Source of the DNA: an uncultured Methylophilus sp.
Lineage (GTDB): Bacteria > Pseudomonadota > Gammaproteobacteria > Burkholderiales > Methylophilaceae
Assembly: GCA_936943315.1 (NCBI GenBank)
Contig: CAKZJM010000415.1
Coordinates: forward strand, 1-5,030
Length of the DNA: 5,030 bases
Direction: 5' to 3'
This document shows positions 1 through 5,030 of this stretch, piece after piece. A model generated the notes under the pieces. The model had not been told where the DNA came from and ran no database searches. It saw nothing but the letters and a program-made list of their open reading frames with translations. Each line of letters opens with the position of its first letter. The stretch's first letter is position 1. The position numbers and the translations under genes were made by a program.

Positions 1-162
1 AAAACACACCAGGTTCAATTTCTGGGTAAGCGCGTCTACCAGCAACCCCTGGTAGCTAAAGCCGATGCTGAGCAAGCCTGGGTAGGTGCAACCTTGAGAG
101 TGGATCAAACGAATGCACAGCAAACCCTGAAGATAAACGGCTTGAGCAAGCGGGCATACTAG
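1..162 (+). CDS. Small KR-x-Y repeat protein, 3' part only (paralogue of the next gene)
   Basis: The first frame is open from base 1 to the TAG at 160-162 and gives 53 residues with no in-frame ATG, so the gene starts left of the window. It is supported by homology to the next gene, not by length. The visible part has HQVQFLGKRVY near its start, WVGA at residues 27-30, and ends in LKINGLSKRAY followed directly by the stop. The next protein has HQHNSLGKRPY, WVGA and MRLNFIGRRPY in the same order. In both, exactly 13 residues lie between the first KR-x-Y and the WVGA tryptophan; the second interval is 4 residues shorter here. This copy ends at the tyrosine, while its neighbour has seven more residues. 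I do not recognise a named family. A signal peptide, as in the neighbour, would be expected upstream of the window. No terminator is visible between the two genes, so they may share a transcript. Confidence 0.72.
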   Translation, partial: KTHQVQFLGKRVYQQPLVAKADAEQAWVGATLRVDQTNAQQTLKINGLSKRAY

Positions 163-184
163 TCAGAGTCAGCATGCTAGTCAG
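154..184 (+). repeat. Imperfect 13-base direct repeat across the stop codon
   Basis: GCATACTAGTCAG (154-166) recurs as GCATGCTAGTCAG (172-184) with one mismatch. The period is 18 bases, a multiple of three, so the second copy repeats the end of the reading frame including its TAG. It looks like a small local duplication of the gene's 3' end. No function is implied, and chance cannot be excluded at this length. Confidence 0.4.
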
Positions 185-262
185 TGTTGCGTAAGGTTGT
201 TGAGACATAATGTCAGGTACATCTGGAAAGGTGTACACAAACAAATTATGTAGGAGCGAAAA

Positions 263-550
263 ATGAGTAAATTATTATTGGCACTAATGGTGACATTTGG
301 TTTAATGGCTTCTGCTCATGCAGAAGAATCCATAGACCAGGATGCGACAGTGAATCGGATGCACCAGCACAATTCCTTAGGCAAGCGTCCTTATGCCAAG
401 ATTCCGGCCGCCAAGCAAAATCCGGATGAAAAATGGGTAGGTGCAGGGATTGTGACCGATAGCCCGGAAAAAGGCTACGACAAGCACGATCAAATGCGTC
501 TTAACTTCATTGGTAGACGCCCGTACATCGCGCCTTCGAACACTGATTAG
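263..550 (+). CDS. Small exported protein with duplicated GKRPY/GRRPY motif, function unknown
   Basis: A 95-residue protein whose first 20 residues form a typical Sec signal peptide: MSK, a hydrophobic core rich in Leu, Met and Ala, then ASAHA before EES, a good signal peptidase I site after residue 20. The mature part is about 75 residues, hydrophilic and free of cysteine, so it is neither a lipoprotein nor disulfide-bonded. It is expected in the periplasm or outside the cell. The motif N-x-[LI]-G-[KR]-R-P-Y occurs twice (residues 37-44 and 81-88), flanking WVGA at 58-61. The upstream gene fragment has the same arrangement, which strongly supports both as real genes. The start is set by AGGAG at 252-256, six bases before the ATG. 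A strong terminator follows 17 bases after the stop. I cannot assign a function; no catalytic or metal-binding pattern is evident. Long minus-strand frames here look like shadows. Confidence 0.85.
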   Translation: MSKLLLALMVTFGLMASAHAEESIDQDATVNRMHQHNSLGKRPYAKIPAAKQNPDEKWVGAGIVTDSPEKGYDKHDQMRLNFIGRRPYIAPSNTD

Positions 551-567
551 CCGATGTAGCCCAGACC

Positions 568-593
568 AAAGCCCCGCATTGTTGCGGGGTTTT
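568..593 (+). terminator. Intrinsic terminator after the small exported protein gene
   Basis: CCCCGCA (572-578) pairs with TGCGGGG (583-589) around a TTGT loop. The flanking AAAG and TTTT extend the stem to 11 pairs, including one G-T pair. The GC-rich stem followed by a T-run is the classic rho-independent form. It separates the small-protein genes from the transporter unit. Confidence 0.88.
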
Positions 594-657
594 GCGTCTA
601 AGAGTATTAATATAAAAACATTAAAAATAAGCATTTTGTTTGTGAAGGGTATACACC
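594..657 (+). promoter_or_regulatory. AT-rich leader, likely holding the promoter of the transporter-anhydrase unit
   Basis: Transcription from the left should stop at the preceding terminator, so a promoter for the transporter gene is expected here. Bases 601-643 are very AT-rich (ATTAATATAAAAAC and ATTAAAAATAAG lie within it), as is common for bacterial promoters. I could not find a convincing -35/-10 pair with 16-18 base spacing, so no exact site is given. A Shine-Dalgarno-like GAAGGG (644-649) lies eight bases before the ATG at 658. Confidence 0.35.
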
Positions 658-2244
658 ATGTCAACCTCCGTGCAGGAGTCTGGGCCGCTAGGCTTGTTCA
701 AGCACATGAATAGAGATTTGCCAGCCTCTATTGTGGTCTTTTTTGTGGCGTTGCCACTATGTCTGGGAATCGCGCTCGCCTCTGGCGCGCCCCTGTTTTC
801 CGGCGTTATCGCTGGGATCATTGGCGGTATTGTCGTTGGGTTGGCCAGTGGTTCACAGTTAGGCGTCAGTGGCCCGGCTGCCGGGTTGGCAGTGATTGTC
901 CTGGCCGCCATCAGCAGCCTGGGCTCTTATGAAACCTTTCTAGCGGCAGTGGTGCTGGCGGGTGTCTTTCAGTTTCTGCTGGGACAGTTCAAGGCGGGGT
1001 TTATTGCCTATTTTGTGCCTTCTTCCGTCATTAAAGGCATGCTCACGGGCATCGGCTTGTTGATTATCCTGAAACAGATCCCGCATGCCTTTGGCTATGA
1101 TGCTGACTTTGAAGGCGATGAAGCTTTTGAAGAAACCGGTGGCAACAATACGTTTAGCGATATTTTGCAAGCGTGGGACTTATTAACGCCTGGGGCTATC
1201 CTGATCGCCGCGGTTTCTTTTGCCATCCTGATTTTGTGGGATACGGTACTTACCAAAAAACATAGAATTTTCCAGTTGTTGCAAGGCCCGATTGTGGTGG
1301 TACTGGTCGGCATTGCACTGAACTGGGCTTTTTTGAACCGCTGGCTGGGGTTTAGTTTAAGTCCAGATCAGATTGTGAGTTTGCCGGTGGCAAAAAGTCT
1401 GGGCGATTTTGCCGGTTTCTTTACCCATCCCGATTTCAGCCAGATTACGCAACCACTGGTGATTAAGACTGCGCTGGTAATGGCTATTGTGGCCAGCCTG
1501 GAAACCCTGCTATGCGTTGAGGCGACCGATAAACTTGACCCATTGAAACGGGTCACACCCACAAACCGTGAGCTCAAGGCGCAGGGCTTGGGGAATATGC
1601 TTTCTGGCCTGATTGGTGGTTTGCCGATCACGCAGGTGATTGTGCGGAGTAGTGCCAATATTACCTTTGGCGCACAAACCAAACTGTCGGCAGTGTTACA
1701 TGGTTTCTGGTTGTTGCTGAGTGCCGTGACGATTGCCAGTTTTCTCAACATGATTCCTTTGGCAAGCTTGGCCACCATTTTGATTATGGTCGGTTACAAG
1801 TTAGCAAAACCCAGCTTGTTCAAGCAAATGTATGCGTTGGGCTGGGAGCAATTTGTCCCCTTCATCGTAACGATTGTGGCTATTGTGTTTACCGACTTGC
1901 TGACCGGTATCGGCTTGGGCCTGGTGGTGGCGGTTTTCTTCACCTTGCACCACAGCTACCGTAACTCGCATTACATCAAGCAGACACGCTCCAGCGTAGA
2001 GGGCAGGGAAGTGTTTCATCTGGTGCTGGCGGAGGAAGTCTCCTTTTTTAACAAAGCCAGTATTCTGGAAGTATTGGAAGGCATTCCGGCCAATAGCAAG
2101 GTGGTGATTGACTGCACCCACAGTAAATCGATTGCCTATGATGTCATGGAGTTTATCCACGACTATCAGCAACATGCCAAATTGAAAAAAATTGAGGTGG
2201 AAACGATACAATTCAATCCGCCCAAACATTTACTGGGGCATTAG
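658..2244 (+). CDS. SulP-family anion transporter, probable bicarbonate transporter
   Basis: A 528-residue inner-membrane protein of the SulP (SLC26-like) family, of usual length. The hydrophobic core spans about residues 21-431 and is consistent with the family's 14-segment, two-inverted-repeat fold. Visible family marks are LPLCLGIALASGAP (32-45), the GVSGPAAG stretch (69-76), LETLLCVEATDKLDP (281-295), NRELKAQGLGNMLSGLIGG (303-321) and the RSSANITFGA loop (330-339). Residues 450-519 form a C-terminal cytoplasmic domain like a short STAS domain, with VVIDCTHSKSIAYDVMEFI at 482-500. An acidic loop rich in D and E (148-160) sits between early helices. SulP proteins carry sulfate, bicarbonate, dicarboxylates or other anions. 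Here a beta-carbonic anhydrase follows 46 bases downstream; SulP/carbonic anhydrase pairs and fusions are known and point to bicarbonate. That substrate is inferred from context. Sulfate is the main alternative, but no sulfate assimilation gene is nearby. The ATG at 658 is supported by GAAGGG at 644-649. Confidence 0.92.
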   Translation: MSTSVQESGPLGLFKHMNRDLPASIVVFFVALPLCLGIALASGAPLFSGVIAGIIGGIVVGLASGSQLGVSGPAAGLAVIVLAAISSLGSYETFLAAVVLAGVFQFLLGQFKAGFIAYFVPSSVIKGMLTGIGLLIILKQIPHAFGYDADFEGDEAFEETGGNNTFSDILQAWDLLTPGAILIAAVSFAILILWDTVLTKKHRIFQLLQGPIVVVLVGIALNWAFLNRWLGFSLSPDQIVSLPVAKSLGDFAGFFTHPDFSQITQPLVIKTALVMAIVASLETLLCVEATDKLDPLKRVTPTNRELKAQGLGNMLSGLIGGLPITQVIVRSSANITFGAQTKLSAVLHGFWLLLSAVTIASFLNMIPLASLATILIMVGYKLAKPSLFKQMYALGWEQFVPFIVTIVAIVFTDLLTGIGLGLVVAVFFTLHHSYRNSHYIKQTRSSVEGREVFHLVLAEEVSFFNKASILEVLEGIPANSKVVIDCTHSKSIAYDVMEFIHDYQQHAKLKKIEVETIQFNPPKHLLGH

Positions 2245-2290
2245 CCTCATCACAGCATCACCATAATTATTTAATAAGAGGATACGTAAT

Positions 2291-2935
2291 ATGTATAAAC
2301 ACCCTTTACTGGACCGTGACAAAATGACCGCGCGTGAAGCACTGGACATTTTGATTGAGGGCAATAGCCGCTTCATGACGGACCGTGAGCAGGATAAGGA
2401 TTTCAAGAGCCTGATCCAGATCACCAAGGACAAACAGCATCCGTTTGCTTCGTTCCTGAGTTGCAGTGACTCGCGCGCTCCGGTCGAGTTGTTGTTCGAC
2501 CAGGCCCTGGGTGACGTATTCAGCGTCCGCCTGGCAGGCAACATTGCTTCTGACAAAGCGATTGGCAGCCTGGAGTTTGCCAGTAAATATCTGGGGAGCA
2601 AGCTGATCGTGGTCATGGGACATACGTCGTGTGGTGCTGTGAAAGCCGCTTGTGATGACTTTAAAGATGGACATATTGGCGAAATTATCAACCTGATCAA
2701 GCCTTCTATCCGTCACGAAAAAACGGTGACCGACCCAGGTCAGCGCAATTCGAAAAACGCTGATTTTGTGGAGAAAATTGGCGCGCTAAACGTCAAATAT
2801 CAAATTGATACTATTATCCGTTGCAGTGATATTGTCGATGATATGTTACAGAGTCAGCAGATCGGCATTGTCGGCGCCGTGTATGATATTGCCACTGGTA
2901 AAGTGAATTTCCTCGAAGAGACGTTTGTAGGTTAA
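2291..2935 (+). CDS. Beta-class carbonic anhydrase
   Basis: A 214-residue cytoplasmic zinc enzyme expected to catalyse reversible hydration of CO2 to bicarbonate. The beta-class signature is complete: CSDSR at 58-62 supplies zinc ligand Cys58 and the Asp60-Arg62 dyad, and HTSCGA at 111-116 supplies ligands His111 and Cys114. VRLAGN (79-84) and AIGSLEFA (90-97) are further family stretches, and GAVYDIATGKVNF (195-207) is the typical C-terminal strand. Length is normal and no key residue is missing. There is no signal peptide. The start is supported by AGAGGA (2277-2282), eight bases before the ATG. With the transporter gene 46 bases upstream, no terminator between and a terminator just after, the two are very likely one operon. 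The pair would convert imported bicarbonate to CO2, or the reverse, near the membrane. Similarity to the anhydrase domains of SulP fusion proteins is likely but was not tested. Confidence 0.95.
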   Translation: MYKHPLLDRDKMTAREALDILIEGNSRFMTDREQDKDFKSLIQITKDKQHPFASFLSCSDSRAPVELLFDQALGDVFSVRLAGNIASDKAIGSLEFASKYLGSKLIVVMGHTSCGAVKAACDDFKDGHIGEIINLIKPSIRHEKTVTDPGQRNSKNADFVEKIGALNVKYQIDTIIRCSDIVDDMLQSQQIGIVGAVYDIATGKVNFLEETFVG

Positions 2936-2950
2936 TCTTTGAAACAAACG

Positions 2951-2980
2951 AAAAAGCCGATGCATGCATCGGCTTTTTTT
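2951..2980. terminator. Bidirectional intrinsic terminator between convergent units
   Basis: A GCCGATG stem arm (2956-2962) pairs with CATCGGC (2967-2973) around a CATG loop. It has five A on the left and seven T on the right, so the stem can extend to 12 pairs and the hairpin has a T-tail on either strand. It lies 15 bases after the carbonic anhydrase stop and 20 bases beyond the fdx stop, and so can end both transcripts. Confidence 0.92.
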
Positions 2981-3000
2981 GCGTCCTCAAAGAGGCACAA

Positions 3001-3342
3001 TCAGTGGTGGCCTTCTTTGGCCAGGTTGATGCTGTATTTGGGAATCTCTACCGTCACATCAGTCTCTTGCAAAATGGCCTGGCATGACAACCGGGATTGC
3101 GGCTGTAAGCCCCAGGCACGGTCCAGCATGTCTTCTTCGTCTTCTTCAATCTCGTTCAGGCTCTTAAAGCCTTCGCGCACAACCACATGGCAGGTGGTGC
3201 AAGCGCATACGCCACCGCAGGCATTATCAATATCAATATCATGCTTCAGCAATGCATCGCAGATAGAGGTGCCTTGTGCTGCCTCAATGACCGCGCCTTC
3301 CGGGCAGATTTCAGCATGAGGTAATACAGTTATTTTTGGCAT
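3001..3342 (-). CDS. fdx: Isc-type [2Fe-2S] ferredoxin
   Basis: A 113-residue adrenodoxin-type ferredoxin of the Isc system, which supplies electrons during Fe-S cluster assembly on IscU. Cluster ligands follow the family pattern: Cys42, Cys48 and Cys51 in ACGGVCACTTC (41-51), and Cys87 in SRLSCQA (83-89). Cys46 is the extra cysteine also present in the E. coli protein. VVREGFKSLNE (54-64), the acidic DEEDMLDRAWGL (68-79) and the VEIPKYSIN tail (98-106) match the family closely, and the length is near the E. coli protein (about 111 residues). The start chosen is the ATG at 3342-3340, which gives MPKITVLPH; the frame is open further upstream, but that would overlap hscA by about 90 bases and add non-family residues. 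The hscA stop TGA is one base away (TGATATG), so translation is probably coupled; only a weak GGA lies upstream. Confidence 0.97.
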   Translation of the reverse strand: MPKITVLPHAEICPEGAVIEAAQGTSICDALLKHDIDIDNACGGVCACTTCHVVVREGFKSLNEIEEDEEDMLDRAWGLQPQSRLSCQAILQETDVTVEIPKYSINLAKEGHH

Positions 3343-3343
3343 A

Positions 3344-5030
3344 TCAGAGTTCCAGTGAATCCAGGTTTTTACCAGCCAGGGCTTTTTGCACTGAAGCATC
3401 CATGCGTTTGGCAGCAAAGGCCTCGGTGGCATGGTTTAGCGCTTCAGTCGCCTGGTTGACGGCGTGGCTATCGTCGCCCTGGCATAAAGCCACCAAAGCG
3501 TCGATATGGGTTTGTATCTGGCGGCGCTCATCTGCAGACAGCAATGTTTCGCCATCTTCGGCCAGGGCAGCCTGAATCGCTTCGATCAGTCGCTGTGCAT
3601 CGACCACCGCTTCGCGCAGCATACGGGCTTGTTTATCACTGTCCGCAGCCCCAAATGAATCTTTCAGCATGCCGGTAATCTGGTCTTCGCTCAGGCCATA
3701 AGAAGGTTTGACCGTAATATTGGCTTCTATACCGCTGGTTTGCTCGCGCGCGCTCACCGATAGCAGCCCGTCTGCATCAACCTGAAAGGTAACACGGATA
3801 CGCGCTGCACCGGCCGCCATGGGTGGGATGCCACGCAGCTCAAAGCGCGCCAAAGAGCGGCAGTCACTGACCAGTTCGCGTTCACCCTGAACCACATGAA
3901 TCGCCATCGCCGTTTGACCATCTTTGTAGGTGGTGAAGTCTTGCGCACGTGCAATGGGCAGGGTGGAGTTACGCGGAATGACTTTTTCAACCAGCCCGCC
4001 CATGGTTTCCAGACCCAGTGAAAGCGGGGTGACATCCAGCAATAATAATTCATCACCACTACGGTTGCCCGCCAGCACATTCGCCTGGATGGCTGCACCC
4101 AGCGCCACGACTTTATCAGGATCCAGATTGGTGAGCGGCTCCTGCTCGAAAAAGGCTTGTACCGCATGACGGATATGCGGCATACGCGTCGCGCCGCCTA
4201 CCAGCACCACGCCTTTAATGTCTGTAATAGTCAGGCCTGCATCTCGCATTGCTTTGCGCGTAGGGCTGAGAGTTTTAATCACCAAATGCTCGGTGAGGCT
4301 GACAAACTGGCTTACGGTCAAGGTTTCATCTACCAGTGTGCCACTGCTCAGTTTGCACACGATATTGGCCTCGTGGTTATCTGTGAGCCATTCTTTGGCC
4401 TGGCGCGACTTGGTCAACAACAGGCGCGTGTCTTCTTCTGTCAGCGGTTTAAAGTCTTTGGTTTTACTGCGCACCTGGTCGAGTACCCAGCAATAAATGC
4501 GGTGGTCAAAGTCATCGCCACCCAAGGCGGAGTCGCCATTGGTTGCCAGCACTTCAAACACGCCTTTGCTCAAACGCAAGATGGAAATGTCAAAAGTGCC
4601 ACCGCCCAGGTCATAAATCACATAGACACCTTCGGCTGCATTATCCAGGCCATAGGCGACTGCAGCCGCAGTCGGCTCATTCAGCAGGCGCAATACATGC
4701 AAACCTGCCAGGCGGGCAGCATCTTTGGTGGCCTGGCGTTGAGCATCGTCAAAATAAGCGGGCACGGTAATCACCGCGCCTGTCAGTTCGCCGCCTAGCG
4801 CTTTTTCTGCGCGGGCCTTGAGTGTTTTGAGGATTTCAGCCGAAATTTCGACCGGACTTTTTAAGCCGGCACGTGTTTTAAGCTCCAGCATGCCTTGCGA
4901 GCTGTCATTTTCAACAAAATGGTAAGGGATATGGGCACGGTCTGTAATGTCATGCAGCGCGCGGCCCATAAAGCGTTTGACCGAAACGATGGTATTCACC
5001 GGATCCAGGCTTTGCGAGGCTTGTGCGTCA
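3344..5030 (-). CDS. hscA: Fe-S cluster assembly chaperone HscA (Hsp70 family), N-terminus outside the window
   Basis: The frame is open from the right edge to the TGA at 3346-3344 and gives 561 residues. Family members are about 616-620 long, so roughly 55-60 N-terminal residues, including the first nucleotide-binding loop (GIDLGTTNS in E. coli), lie beyond the edge. A GTG at 4999-4997 is internal: the codons before it read SLDPVNTIVSVKRFMGR, matching the family. In order one sees PAYFDDAQRQATKDAARLAG, the phosphate-2 motif DLGGGTFD (encoded near 4612-4589), LGGDDFDH, the adenosine motif VVLVGGATRMP, the linker LLLLDVTPLSLGLETMGG, the beta substrate-binding part (RVTFQVDADGLLSV) and a full helical lid ending KRMDASVQKALAGKNLDSLEL. 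HscA is an ATP-driven chaperone that, with HscB, binds the LPPVK motif of IscU and promotes cluster transfer. Close similarity to E. coli HscA through the linker and the fdx gene downstream separate it from DnaK. Confidence 0.97.
   Translation of the reverse strand, partial: DAQASQSLDPVNTIVSVKRFMGRALHDITDRAHIPYHFVENDSSQGMLELKTRAGLKSPVEISAEILKTLKARAEKALGGELTGAVITVPAYFDDAQRQATKDAARLAGLHVLRLLNEPTAAAVAYGLDNAAEGVYVIYDLGGGTFDISILRLSKGVFEVLATNGDSALGGDDFDHRIYCWVLDQVRSKTKDFKPLTEEDTRLLLTKSRQAKEWLTDNHEANIVCKLSSGTLVDETLTVSQFVSLTEHLVIKTLSPTRKAMRDAGLTITDIKGVVLVGGATRMPHIRHAVQAFFEQEPLTNLDPDKVVALGAAIQANVLAGNRSGDELLLLDVTPLSLGLETMGGLVEKVIPRNSTLPIARAQDFTTYKDGQTAMAIHVVQGERELVSDCRSLARFELRGIPPMAAGAARIRVTFQVDADGLLSVSAREQTSGIEANITVKPSYGLSEDQITGMLKDSFGAADSDKQARMLREAVVDAQRLIEAIQAALAEDGETLLSADERRQIQTHIDALVALCQGDDSHAVNQATEALNHATEAFAAKRMDASVQKALAGKNLDSLEL

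Noticed and set aside
187..211. TTGCGT (187-192) and CATAAT (206-211) as a promoter for the small exported protein gene
   Set aside because: The spacer is 13 bases, too short for a standard sigma-70 promoter, and no better -35 element sits 17 bases upstream of CATAAT.
648..657. GGTATACACC before the transporter start as a shared operator with GGTGTACACA at 230-239
   Set aside because: Only a short similarity at two sites, one of which overlaps the ribosome binding region; too little to claim a common regulator.
621..911. Minus-strand open frame of 96 codons across the transporter gene start
   Set aside because: It lies opposite the well-supported transporter gene, has no recognisable motif, and its composition fits the antisense of a membrane-protein gene.
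2230..2716. Two long minus-strand frames opposite the carbonic anhydrase gene
   Set aside because: The sense strand encodes a complete carbonic anhydrase with all active-site residues, so the opposite frames are shadows.
3343..3432. Upstream extension of fdx giving a 143-residue protein
   Set aside because: The added 30 residues would overlap the end of hscA and do not resemble the ferredoxin family, whose members start with a short strand like MPKITVLPH.
4157..4798. Plus-strand open frame of 213 codons inside hscA
   Set aside because: The minus strand carries continuous, highly conserved HscA sequence here; the plus-strand frame shows no family motif and no convincing ribosome binding site.
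4997..4999. GTG as a true start of hscA giving a 551-residue protein
   Set aside because: The frame stays open to the window edge and the upstream codons continue the HscA family sequence; starting here would remove the first ATP-binding loop.

Overview
The window looks like proteobacterial chromosome, most likely a beta- or gammaproteobacterium. The main evidence is an hscA-fdx pair, the chaperone and ferredoxin end of an Isc iron-sulfur cluster operon, which resembles the Escherichia coli proteins closely. Base composition is moderate, with AT-rich intergenic regions. I lean towards a betaproteobacterium, possibly of the Methylophilaceae type, but this is an impression and not a proof.

Layout, left to right. 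Positions 1-162 hold the 3' end of a plus-strand gene for a small protein. Positions 263-550 hold a complete 95-residue gene for a small exported protein that is clearly a paralogue of the first. Both carry two copies of an N/Q-x-x-L/I-G/S-K/R-R-x-Y motif flanking a central WVGA. A strong intrinsic terminator (568-593) closes this part. Next comes a plus-strand two-gene unit: a SulP-family anion transporter (658-2244) and a beta-class carbonic anhydrase (2291-2935), 46 bases apart. A palindromic terminator with an A-run on one side and a T-run on the other (2951-2980) separates this unit from the convergent minus-strand unit. That unit reads hscA (5030 to 3344, its 5' end cut off by the window) then fdx (3342 to 3001).

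The transporter and carbonic anhydrase most likely work together on inorganic carbon: the transporter moves bicarbonate (or a similar anion) and the anhydrase interconverts bicarbonate and CO2 in the cytoplasm, to supply carboxylases or manage pH. HscA and Fdx act in the transfer and assembly of Fe-S clusters on IscU. The small tandem paralogues have no function I can name and are the least understood part of the window. No rRNA, tRNA, CRISPR array, insertion sequence or phage gene was seen, and no gene-free stretch exceeds 110 bases.
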